Assembly (NCBI GenBank): GCA_963722815.1
Contig: CAVROM010000009.1
Coordinates: 124,001-188,000, forward strand
DNA: 64,000 nt
Reading direction: 5' to 3'
DNA from: DASQFQ01 sp963722815
GTDB taxonomy: Bacteria; Actinomycetota; Thermoleophilia; Solirubrobacterales; Solirubrobacteraceae
Shown: piece by piece, positions 48,708 to 57,229 of the stretch
How positions within the stretch are numbered: position 1 is the stretch's first letter
Layout of the letters: each line of letters opens with the position of its first letter
The notes under the pieces: generated by a model
Told to the model about the DNA's origin: nothing
The model's database searches: none
Seen by the model: the letters and a program-made list of their open reading frames with translations, nothing else
Made by a program: the position numbers and the translations under genes

Positions 48708-50311
48708 TCGAACGTCGCGTCCTGCGCGACGACGACCTCGAGCAGCAGCGGCTCGGTGCGGTCGGCGAGAGCCGGGAGCAGCGCGTCGAGCCGCTCGAGC
48801 AGCTCGTCGTGGGTGGCGATGCGCTCGCTGGCGCAGCCCTGGGCGCGCGCCAGCGCGCCGATGTCGACCGTGTCCACCCGCGGCCACGGCCCGCGCGAGC
48901 CACCCCGCTCCGCCAGCCGGTCCATGATCGCGTAGCCGCCGTTGACGAGCACGACGATCAGCGCCCCGACGCCGTAGCTGGCCGCCGTCCACAGCGCGGT
49001 GATCTGGTAGAGCGACGAGCCGTCGCCGACGACCGCGAGCACCGGCCGGTCCCGGCGCGCCATCCGCACGCCAATCGCGGCCGGGACTGCGAAGCCGAGC
49101 ATCCCCATCGCGCTGATGAACCCGAGCGGGGCGGTGGCGGGGATGCGCGCGTGCAGCTCGGGGCGGCTCGACGGCGTCTCCTCGAGCAGGATCGCGTCGC
49201 GCGGCAGCCGCTCCGCCAGCGCGGCGAGCACGTGGCCGGCGCTCAGCGGCTCGCCCTCGGGGGGCGGCGCGGGCGGCGCGGGCCGCTCGCGGGCGGGCCC
49301 GTCGGGGGAGGGGCGGGCGTCGACCGCCGCCGCCAGCGCGGCGACGATCGCGGCCGGCTCGCCCAGCACCGTCAGGTCGGCGGGGCTGCGGTGCGCCTCG
49401 GCCGGGTCCTGGGTGACGACCGCGATCCGCGTCCCCGGCTCCACCAGCGGGCCCTCGTCGTAGGGGTACTGCCTGAAGGCGCCCGCCCCCACGACGAGGA
49501 GGGTGTCGTGGGGGCTGAGCACCTCCCGCAACCGCGCGCGGCGGGCAGGCAGGTGCCCAGCGAAGCGCGGATGGTCCTGCGGAAAGCCGGCCTGGCCCCC
49601 GAACGGCTCCTGCCACACGGGAGCGCCCAGCCGCTCCGCAAGCTCGACGAGCGCCGCCCAGCGCTCCTCGCCGTCGGCGCCTGCGCCGACGACCAGGGCC
49701 GGCGCCTCGGCGGTGGAGAGCAGGTCGGCGAGCGCGTCCACGGCGCCGGGCTCGGCCGCCTCGGAGCGCAGCAGGCGCGTGGGGCCGAGCGCGTCGTGCG
49801 GCTCCGGGCCGGGCGCGGCCCAGTCGTCCATCGGCACGATCACGATCGCCGGCCCGCGGCCGGTGGCGGCCTCGTGGTAGGCGCGGGCGACGCTGCCCGG
49901 CACGTCCTGCGGCCGCATCGGCTGGTCGACCCACACCGGGTAGTCGCCCGCCAGGCCCTGGAGGCGCCCGGCCAGGAACGGCTCGAGCGCGAGGTGGCGG
50001 CGGTCCTGCTGGCCGACGAGCACGACGACCGGCGCGCGATTCTGGCGCGCGGTGGCGAGGGCGGCGACGGCGTTGCCGAGCCCCGGCGTCGAGTGCAGGA
50101 GCGCCAGCGACGGCGCGCCGCGCGCGATCGCGTGGCCGGCGGCCATCGCGACCGCCGAGCCCTCGTGCAGCGCGAGCACGAACTCGAGGTCGTCGGGCAA
50201 CCCGGCGAGAAACGGCACCTCGGTCGACCCGGGGTTCGAGAAGATCGTCGTCAGCTCGAGGCGCCGCAGCACATCGAACGTCGCGGTGCGCACGGTGTGC
50301 TCGCTGGTCAC
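48701..50311 (-). CDS. mdlC: Thiamine-diphosphate decarboxylase, benzoylformate decarboxylase-like
   Basis: 536 residues from GTG 50311. N-terminal Pyr domain TIFSNPGSTEVPFLAGLP with the cofactor-activating Glu, HEGSAVAMAAGHAIARGAPS; central domain VVGAGADGEERWAALVELA; PP domain ISAMGMLGFAVPAAIG, VVGDGSSLYQITALWTAA and VNGGYAIMDRLAE. The NPGSTE motif is characteristic of benzoylformate decarboxylase (mandelate pathway) and related 2-oxo acid decarboxylases. The frame is intact although genes on both sides are broken. Divergent from two GntR regulators across a palindromic operator region, so probably their target. Confidence 0.87.
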   Translation of the reverse strand: MTSEHTVRTATFDVLRRLELTTIFSNPGSTEVPFLAGLPDDLEFVLALHEGSAVAMAAGHAIARGAPSLALLHSTPGLGNAVAALATARQNRAPVVVLVGQQDRRHLALEPFLAGRLQGLAGDYPVWVDQPMRPQDVPGSVARAYHEAATGRGPAIVIVPMDDWAAPGPEPHDALGPTRLLRSEAAEPGAVDALADLLSTAEAPALVVGAGADGEERWAALVELAERLGAPVWQEPFGGQAGFPQDHPRFAGHLPARRARLREVLSPHDTLLVVGAGAFRQYPYDEGPLVEPGTRIAVVTQDPAEAHRSPADLTVLGEPAAIVAALAAAVDARPSPDGPARERPAPPAPPPEGEPLSAGHVLAALAERLPRDAILLEETPSSRPELHARIPATAPLGFISAMGMLGFAVPAAIGVRMARRDRPVLAVVGDGSSLYQITALWTAASYGVGALIVVLVNGGYAIMDRLAERGGSRGPWPRVDTVDIGALARAQGCASERIATHDELLERLDALLPALADRTEPLLLEVVVAQDATFDP

Positions 50312-50325
50312 GGCGGCAGAATACT

Positions 50326-50346
50326 GCAAAACGTTTGGACTTTTGC
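50326..50346. promoter_or_regulatory. Operator in mdlC-gntR divergent region
   Basis: GCAAAA and TTTTGC form an inverted repeat around CGTTTGGAC; the inner AAACGTTT at 50329-50336 is itself palindromic and recurs at 47559. It lies between the two divergent starts, the usual place for FadR-type autoregulation. Confidence 0.5.
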
Positions 50347-50353
50347 GATCCCG

Positions 50354-50359
50354 TATCCT
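50354..50359 (+). promoter_or_regulatory. -10 box TATCCT before gntR1
   Basis: TATCCT ends six bases before ATG 50366, with no Shine-Dalgarno sequence. Confidence 0.5.
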
Positions 50360-50365
50360 CCGCGC

Positions 50366-51100
50366 ATGGCGACGGTACGCCCACGGCCCGGCGGCCAGGT
50401 CCTGCACAACGCGACCGGCGCCAGCGAGCAGATCGCGGCGCAGATCCGAGTCTGGCTGGAGCAGCAGCAGCTCACGGCGGGCGAGCGTATCGGGACCGAG
50501 CAGGAGCTCGCCGACGACTTCGGCGTCAGCCGGCCGACGATGCGCGAGGCGCTGCGGCTGCTGTCCGCGGCGCACCTGATCCGCGTCGGCCGCGGCCGCT
50601 CGGGCGGCATCTTCGTGGCGCGCACGCCCAGCGAGGGCATGAGCCGCAACCTCTCGGAGTCGATCGCGCTGATGCTCTCGGCCCAGAGCATCTCGATGGC
50701 CGAGCTGCTCGACGCGCGGCTGTCGCTCGAGGTGCCGATCGCCGGCCGCGCCGCGGTCAACGCCGACGCCGATGTGGTCGCTCGGCTCGAGCAGGCGATC
50801 GCGGACGCCGTCGGCCACCAGCCCGGCACCGAGCCGTTCAACACCGCCGACAGCACGTTCCACGCGGTCCTGGCCGAGGCGTCGGGCAACCAGCTGCTGT
50901 TCGCGCTGACCGGCTGGATCCTCGAGGTGCTGCAGCCGACGCTGGTCGTCAAGATCTCGCCGCGCGTCGACGCCGAGGCGATCCTCGCCCAGCACCGCGC
51001 GATCCTGCGCGCCGTGCGGCGCAACCAGCGGCTGGCGGCCGAGAAGGCGATGGCCGCCCACATCGAGTACCTCGTCCAGATCCTCGACGAGGGCGAGTGA
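50366..51100 (+). CDS. GntR-family regulator, FadR/FCD type (first of pair)
   Basis: 244 residues from ATG 50366. Winged helix: QIAAQIRVWLEQQQLTAGERIGTEQELADDFGVSRPTMREALRLL. C-terminal all-helical FCD ligand domain with DARLSLEVPIAGRAAV, DSTFHAVLAEASGNQLL and the late AQHRAILRAVRRNQRLAAEKAMAAHIEYL, which supplies Asp/His metal ligands. Such regulators respond to carboxylic acids and usually repress an adjacent catabolic gene, here probably the divergent decarboxylase. The stop overlaps the next regulator (GTGA). Confidence 0.9.
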   Translation: MATVRPRPGGQVLHNATGASEQIAAQIRVWLEQQQLTAGERIGTEQELADDFGVSRPTMREALRLLSAAHLIRVGRGRSGGIFVARTPSEGMSRNLSESIALMLSAQSISMAELLDARLSLEVPIAGRAAVNADADVVARLEQAIADAVGHQPGTEPFNTADSTFHAVLAEASGNQLLFALTGWILEVLQPTLVVKISPRVDAEAILAQHRAILRAVRRNQRLAAEKAMAAHIEYLVQILDEGE

Positions 51101-51729
51101 CCCTCGTCGGGGCGGACCCCTACGAGCAGCTGCGCGCCGCGATCGTCAGCGGCGAGCTGCAGCCCAACGAGCGCCTCGTCGAGGCCGACCTCGGCAGCAG
51201 GCTCGGCGCCGGCCGCAGCGCGGTCCGCACCGCGCTGACCCGGCTCGCCCAGGAGGGGCTGATCGAGCAGGAGCGCAACCGCGGCGCGCGCGTGCGCAAG
51301 ATCGGCACGGAGGAGGCGATCCAGATCTACGAGGCGCGCGCGGCGCTCGAGGCGCTCGCCGCCCGCCGCGCGGCGCAGAACGCCACGGCGGCAGACGCCG
51401 AGTCGCTCCGCGCCATCCTCGGCGAGATGCGCGCGCGGCTGGACGCCGGCGACCTGCTCGGCGCCTCCGACCACAACGCGCGCCTGCACCGGCGGGTGCT
51501 CGACATCGCGGGGCACGCGATCGTCGATCGCCTGGTCGGCACGCTGAACTCGCAGCTCGTTCGCTTCCAGTACCGCACGATCCTCGCGCCGGGGCGCGCG
51601 GAGCGGTCGTTCGCGGAGCACACGGCGATCGTCGAGGCGGTCGCCGCGGGCGATCCCGACGCCGCCGAGGCCGCGATGCGACGGCACCTCAGCGCCGCGA
51701 CGGACGCGCTGCGCGAGTCCGTCGCGTAA
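51097..51729 (+). CDS. GntR-family regulator, FadR/FCD type (second of pair)
   Basis: 210 residues, GTG 51097 overlapping the first regulator's stop. Winged helix YEQLRAAIVSGELQPNERLVEADLGSRLGAGRSAVRTALTRLAQEGL; FCD domain with ARAALEALAARRAAQ, DHNARLHRRVLDIAGH and FAEHTAIVEAVAAGDPDAAEAAMRRHL. Two coupled FCD regulators could form heterodimers or separately govern mdlC and the following AGPS-like operon. Confidence 0.9.
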   Translation: MTLVGADPYEQLRAAIVSGELQPNERLVEADLGSRLGAGRSAVRTALTRLAQEGLIEQERNRGARVRKIGTEEAIQIYEARAALEALAARRAAQNATAADAESLRAILGEMRARLDAGDLLGASDHNARLHRRVLDIAGHAIVDRLVGTLNSQLVRFQYRTILAPGRAERSFAEHTAIVEAVAAGDPDAAEAAMRRHLSAATDALRESVA

Positions 51730-51732
51730 ATT
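51727..51732 (+). promoter_or_regulatory. -10 box TAAATT before the AGPS-like gene
   Basis: TAAATT contains the TAA stop of the preceding regulator and ends seven bases before ATG 51740. Confidence 0.4.
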
Positions 51733-51739
51733 CGACGCC

Positions 51740-53420
51740 ATGACCGCGGTGGCGACACGGCCGGCCCCGGCGGCCGCCATGAAGTGGTGGGGCTGGGGAG
51801 ACGAGGGCGTCGCGTTCTCGCACGACGACAAGCCGGCGTTCGCGCCGTTCATCCGCGAGAAGCTCGGGGTCGACGTCGAGCGCACCGCCGAGCGTCCGAT
51901 CGCGTTCGAGGACCTCGACATCCCCGAGCCGCAGATCGACGCCTCGCTGCGGACCGCGCTGGAGGCGGCCGCGGACCTCTCCGACGACCCGCTCGACCGC
52001 ATCGTCCACGCGCGCGGCAAGAGCCTGCGCGATCTCGTGCGCCAGCGCCGCGGCGACCTCGGCCGCATCCCCGACGTCGTCGTCCGGCCCGCGGACGAGG
52101 CGTCGGTGAGCGAGTTGCTGCGCGTCGCGCTCGAGGCCGACGCCGTGGTGATCCCGTTCGGCGGCGGCACCAGCATCTCCGGCAGCCTCGAGGCGCCGCG
52201 GGAGGAGACCCGGACGGTGATCTCGGTCGACCTGGAGTGGATGGACCGCGTGCTCGAGGTCGATGCGACCTCGCGGCTCGCACGCGTGGAGGCCGGCGTC
52301 TACGGCCCGCGGCTCGAGGAGCAGCTCAACGCGCGCGGCTACACGTTCGGCCACTACCCCGACTCGTTCACGCACTCGACGCTAGGCGGGTGGATCGCCA
52401 CGCGCTCCTCGGGGATGCAGTCCGACCGCTACGGCGACATCGCCGACTCCACGCGCGGCCTGAGCGTGGTGACGCCCGCCGGGCTGCTGGTCACGCGCCC
52501 CGTGCCCGCCACGTCGACCGGCCCGAGCGTGCGCGAGATGGTGCTCGGCTCCGAGGGCCGGCTCGGGATCATCTGCGAGGCGACCGTGCAGGTCCGCCGC
52601 CTGCCGCCCGAGCGCAAGATCCTCGGCTACCTGTTCCCCGAGCTGGGCCGAGTCGGTCGCCGCCATGCGCGACATCGCGGCCAGCGAGGCGGCGCCGTCG
52701 GTGACGCGCGTGGCCGACGCGAACGAGACCGCGTTCAGCTTCGCAACGAAGAAGGGCTCGTCGCTGGTCGACAAGCTCCAGTCGGCGGCGCTCAAGACGT
52801 TCCTGCAGCGCCGCAAGGGCTACGACGTGAGCGAGATGTGCCTCGGCTTCATCGGCTACGAGGGGCCGGAGTCGCACGTCAAGGCGCAGCGCAAGGCGGT
52901 CGGCAAGATCGTCGCGAAGCACAACGGCCTCTGCATCGGGTCGAGCCCGGGCGAGCTCTACGACCAGAAGAAGTTCGACACGCCCTACATCCGCGACTAC
53001 CTGCTCGACCGCGGCGTGCTCGCCGACGTGTCCGAGACCGCGGCGCCGTGGAGCGAGCTCGGCCCGCTGCACGCCAACGTGACGGCGGCGGCCCGCGCGC
53101 GCTTCGACGAGCTGGGCGTCCGCGGCTACATCATGTGCCACCTGTCGCACAGCTACCACGCGGGCGCCTGCCTCTACTTCACGTTCGCGGTCGTGCCCTC
53201 GGGCAAGCGCGACGGGATCGAGGAGTACGGCGTCGTCAAGTCGGCGATCCAGCAGGCGTTCGTCGACAACGGCGGCACGCTCTCCCACCACCACGCGGTC
53301 GGCACCGAGCACGCCGAGTGGCTCGAGCAGGACATCTCGGCGCCCGGCGTCGGGATGCTGCGCGCGCTGTTCGAGGGCACCGACCCGGGCGCGAACCTGA
53401 ACCCGGGGAAGATCGTGTGA
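51740..53420 (+). CDS. FAD-binding oxidase, alkyl-DHAP synthase (AGPS)-like (frameshift at 52640)
   Basis: 559 residues after removing one surplus base at 52640 (CTGTTCCCC-G-AGCTGG), which restores LFPSWAESVAAMRDIA. AGPS exchanges the acyl chain of acyl-DHAP for a fatty alcohol, making the ether bond. Evidence: N-terminal MKWWGWGDEG, FAD loop VVIPFGGGTSISGSLEAP, GHYPDSFTHSTLGGWIATRSSGMQSD, GSEGRLGIICEA, and near the C-terminus YHAGACLYFTFA and TLSHHHAVG, whose His triplet is the AGPS active-site motif, unlike the EHGIG of lactate or glycolate oxidases. Stop overlaps the acyltransferase GTG. Confidence 0.85.
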
Positions 53421-54098
53421 GCGACCCTCCCGAGCTCGACGCCGGCTGGTCGCGCAGCGCGCCGGCGCGGGCGGTTCGGGGAGCCGTGCTCGGAGCCGTG
53501 TTCGAGCCGCTGATGCGCGTCTACACGCGCGCGGACGGTGACCGGGCGGGAGCATCTCGACGGCGTCGAGCCGCCGGTCGTGTTCGTCGCCAACCACTCG
53601 AGCCACTACGACACGCCGGCGATCCTGCGCGCGCTGCCCGGCCGCTGGCGCCGGCGCACCGCGGTGGCGGCCGCGGCCGACTACTTCTACGCCAAGCGCC
53701 GGCTGGGCTGGACCGTGTCGCTGTTCTTCGGCACCGTGCCGGTGGCGCGCGACGGCCGTGGGCTCGACCACGACTCGACCGCCCACATCAAGGCGCTGTT
53801 CGAGCACGGCTGGAGCCTGGTGATGTTCGCCGAGGGCACGCGCTCGCGCGACGGCAGCGTCGGCAAGCTGCGCTCGGGCGCCGCGGTGCTCGCCGCCCAG
53901 CACGATCTCGCGCTGGTGCCGATCCACGTCTCCGGCTCCCACGACGTCATGCCCGTCGGCCGCTACTGGCCGAAGTTCCAGCCCGGCTTCAAGCGCCACC
54001 CGGTCGAGATCAGCTTCGGGCCGCCGATCCGGCCGGAGGGCGAGGAGCACCGCTCCGAGGTCATGGAGCGCGTGCGCGAGCATCTCGAGCAGTCCTGA
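53417..54098 (+). CDS. PlsC-family acyltransferase (frameshift at 53537)
   Basis: 226 residues once a surplus G at 53537 is removed. GTG 53417 overlaps the AGPS-like stop. Acyltransferase block I is VANHSSHYDTPAIL (HX4D), block III is VMFAEGTRSRDGSVGKLRSGAAVLA, and block IV has LVPIHVSG. Family members acylate glycerol-3-phosphate, lysophosphatidate or DHAP. Coupling to an AGPS-like enzyme suggests it may acylate DHAP, the AGPS substrate; this is inference. Short N-terminal amphipathic segment for membrane contact. Confidence 0.83.
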
Positions 54099-54099
54099 G

Positions 54100-55090
54100 G
54101 TGGCTCCGCACCTTCGTCACGGGCGCCAGCGGGTTCATCGGCGGCGCGCTCGCCACCCGATTGCAGGAGCGCGGGGACGAACTCGTCGCGCTCGCGCGCT
54201 CGGACGCCAGCGCCGCCAAGCTCGGCGCGCGCGGGATGGCGGTCGCGCGCGGCGACGTGCTCGACGAGGACTCGCTGGCTCGCGCGATGGAGGGCTGCGA
54301 GCTCGCCTACCACTGCGCGGGCATCAACTCGCACTGCCCGCCGGACTCGAAGCTGCTGCTGCAGCGTCAACGCGGTCGGGCCCGAGCTGGTCGTGCGCGC
54401 GGCGGCGCGCGCCGGGCGTGCGGCGCGTCGTCTACACCTCCTCGGCGGCGTCCGTCGGCGAGCGCCACGGGACGGTCGGTGACGAGCACAGCGTGCACCG
54501 CGGCTCCTACCTGTCGGTCTACGACCGCTCCAAGCATCGAGGGCGAGCAGGCCGCGTTCGCCGCCGCGCACCGCGAGGGCGTCGAGGTCGTGGCGATCTG
54601 CCCGTCCTCGGTGCAGGGGCCGGGCCGCGAGACCGGCAACGGCAAGCTGATCATCGACTACATCAACGGCAAGCTGCCGGTGTTCGTCGACACCTACATG
54701 AGCGTCGTCGACATCGCCGACACCACCGAGGCGCACATGCTGGCCGCGGAGCGCGGGACGGGCGGGCGCGCGCTACATCCTCAACGGCGCGACGATCACC
54801 GCCGCCGAGGCGCTCGACCTCGTCGCCGAGATCTCAGGCGTCCGCCACCGCGTGCGGATCGTGCCGCCGCGCGGTCGCGACGCTCGGCCGGCGGCGCGCT
54901 GGAGGCGGTGTACGCGCTGCGTGGCCGCGTGCCGTCGCTGTGCCGCGCGCGCATCCGCACGTTCCTGCACGGCCACCGCTACGACGGCTCGCTCGCCGAG
55001 CGCGAGCTCGGCCTCGCCTACACGCCGGTCGACGAGACCTTCCGCCGCACGATCGCCTGGGCGGCGGAGGAGGGCCTGCTGAAGGCTTGA
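54100..55090 (+). CDS. NAD(P)-dependent epimerase/dehydratase, extended SDR (seven frame breaks)
   Basis: 327 residues after deleting seven surplus bases, near 54103, 54365, 54417, 54538, 54770, 54873 and 54886; the corrected length is divisible by three. Reads FVTGASGFIGGALATRLQER (TGxxGxxG), ELAYHCAGINSHCPPDSKLL, VRRVVYTSSAASVGERHG and the YDRSK catalytic tyrosine-lysine, then PSSVQGPGRETGNGKL. Resembles the dihydroflavonol-reductase-like branch. As third gene after AGPS-like and PlsC-like genes it could reduce alkyl-DHAP, but sugar or sterol substrates are equally possible. Confidence 0.75.
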
Positions 55091-55121
55091 CCGCCCTCGG
55101 GCGGTGTGTTGGAGTGGCGCC

Positions 55122-56325
55122 GTGGAAAAGGGTGCGCACGTCGCGGAGCCGGACGCGCCCGAGCCGGTCGCGGCGGATCCGCAGGCCGCGCCCGCGGTCC
55201 CTGCCGCGGGCGCTGCGAGCCGCGAGGGCGTGCTGTTCGTGCAGCGCCACGCCGGCAACGCCGCGGCCGGGCGGCTGCTGCGCGCCAGGCGGGCGATCGC
55301 CCGCGCAGTGAAGGCGGAAGGCTCGCCCGGCAAGCGGGAGAGCATGGACGTCGGCGACACCGGCCCGGGCGTGAAGCTGCTCCAGCGGCTGCTCGGCGTC
55401 ATCGAGACGGGGACCTTCGGCCAGATGACCCGCAAGGCGGTCGACCGGTTCCAGAAGCAGCAGGGGTGGGACCCGAGCGGCGTCGGGCCGATGACGTGGG
55501 ATCGGCTCGACAACCACGCGGGCACGCCCGGCAACCGCCCCAACCTCAACGCCGGCGACCGCGGCCCGGGTGTGAGGCTGATGCAGCACATCCTCGGCGT
55601 GCCGGAAACGTCGGTGTTCGACGTCGCCACGCGCAGCGCCGTCGACGCGTTCCAGAAGAAGCAGGGCTGGACGCCGGGCGGCGTTGGGCCGATGACGTGG
55701 GCCGAGCTCGACAAGGAGCGGCCGCGCGTCGAGGTCGCCGATCGCATGGCCACCATGGCCGACCCGGCCGCGCCCACCCGCGCGGTGTGGCACCCGTCGG
55801 GCAACAACAAGGACGCGACCGATTTCTCCGCGTGGGCGATGGCGGCGGCCGAGGACCCGGCGTTCACGGTGTCGCCGACCACGGTGATCAACTGCTGGGA
55901 GATGGTGCTCTATAGCGCGTGGAAGCAAGGGAGCGATCACCTGGAGCAAGATCAACGCGATCTACACCTACGCGGGCCCGAACGACTGGTTCGACGAGCT
56001 TGCGGTGAAGCTCGTGCGCGGCGGCGCGTCGACCTGGGACCAGGCGGCCAAGAAGCCGAAGCCGCGCAAGGGTGACATCGTGATGTTCAACGGCGCCGGC
56101 CACGTCGCGCTCGCCACCGGCGTGACCGACGCGGCAGGCACGCACGTGTACTCATTCTGGCCGCCGCCGGACACCGCGTTCGCCGCAGTCGACTACAAGA
56201 AGCCCGGCAAGGGCAAGGGCCTGGCGGCAGGCACGCCCGACCGCGTCAAGAACACGACGATCGAGGCGCTGGTCGGGGCGATGGGCTCCAGCACCGTGGT
56301 CACCCTCGGGCCGCCGACGTGGTAG
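55122..56325 (+). CDS. Peptidoglycan-binding protein with cysteine-peptidase-like domain and cargo-type N-terminal motif (frameshift at 55932)
   Basis: 400 residues after removing one surplus base at 55932. No signal peptide. Residues 38-54 read LFVQRHAGNAAAGRLLR, the motif common in proteins of contractile injection (eCIS) loci. Two PG_binding_1 domains follow (VGDTGPGVKLLQRLLGV and FQKQQGWDPSGVGPMTWDRL; AGDRGPGVRLMQHILGV and FQKKQGWTPGGVGPMTWAEL). The C-terminus has INCWEMVLYSAW and GDIVMFNGAGHVALATG, a Cys...His pattern like NlpC/P60 or CHAP amidases. A murein-targeting effector or cell-wall hydrolase is likely; the delivery route is inferred. Overlaps the next gene by seven bases. Confidence 0.8.
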
Positions 56326-57229
56326 CGCCGCTGGCGACGATCCTCTGGGCGCCGGAAGGGCCGCTGCCCCGGCGCCTGGTGCCCGTGCGGCTCTCGAGCA
56401 GGGCCGCGGACAGCGGCGGCCCGCTGCATCCCGCGGCGAGCCGGGTCCGCACGCTCTCGGGCGGCGCGGTCTGCGTCCTCAGCGTCCCGGAGGAGGCGAG
56501 CGGTCGCCACGCCGCCGTGCGCGTCGAGGCGGACGGGAGCGTCCGCGAGCCCGTATGGCGGGAGCCGGAGACCGGCGAGCCGGGCTGGGAGATCGTCGAC
56601 TTCCTCGGCGCGGACGACGGCAGCTGGACGGTGCTGGAGCTGGTGCCCGGACCGCCCGACCGCGTCCAGGCGCGCGGGATCGCGCCGGACGGGGCGACGC
56701 TGTGGCGCGAGGCGGCGACGGCCGGTTCTCCCGAGGCGCTGCGCCAGCTGCTCGAGGGGTCGCTGCTCGGCGTGACCGGCGCGCGCCGGCTCGTGGCGAT
56801 CGAGCCCGGCGGCGACGGTCACCGACGTACAGGCGCTCGAGGCGGGCGGCGACTGCTTCGCGGACGGACGCGGCCGGCTCGGCTTCGCCGCCTACGACGA
56901 GCGCACCGAGGCGCGCAGCTGGGTGACCGTCGGCGTCGGCGGCGGCGCGCGCGAGGTGATCGCGCTGGACCCCGCGAACGCGTGGGCACTCGATATCCCG
57001 CTCGGCATGGACGCGCAGCGGCCGCCCGTACGGCGCCCGCCAGGGCGCGCTCGTCCGCTTCGGCGCCGACGGCCGGATCGACTGGGAGGCGCAGGCGGAC
57101 GAGCTGGTGCCCGACGGTGACCTGCAGAGCCCCCGTGGCCCTGCCGTCACCGCCGACGGCTCGATCGACCTCGCGACCCGCGGCGCGGACGGGCTGCAGC
57201 TCGTGAGGGTGACCCCCGCCGGGGCCTAG
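56319..57229 (+). CDS. Hypothetical beta-rich protein coupled to the effector-like gene (two frame breaks)
   Basis: 302 residues after removing surplus bases near 56811 and at 57028. GTG 56319 overlaps the upstream stop by seven bases, so the pair is co-translated. The chain is built of short beta segments and turns (SRVRTLSGGAVCVLSVPEE, AVRVEADGSVREPVWREP, VRFGADGRIDWEAQADELVP), suggesting a small beta-propeller. No signal peptide. Could be a partner or immunity protein for the peptidoglycan hydrolase, but nothing in the sequence proves it. Shares CTAG with glpK. Confidence 0.6.

Noticed and set aside
52640..54886. Programmed +1 frameshifting as normal expression
   Set aside because: Seven sites in one gene and four in dnaG with no shared slippery codon or stop context; sequence error or decay is simpler unless reads confirm the bases.
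51740..55090. 1,116-codon fusion of oxidase, acyltransferase and SDR
   Set aside because: Created by frame breaks; family motifs continue in other frames and each gene has its own overlapping start-stop.
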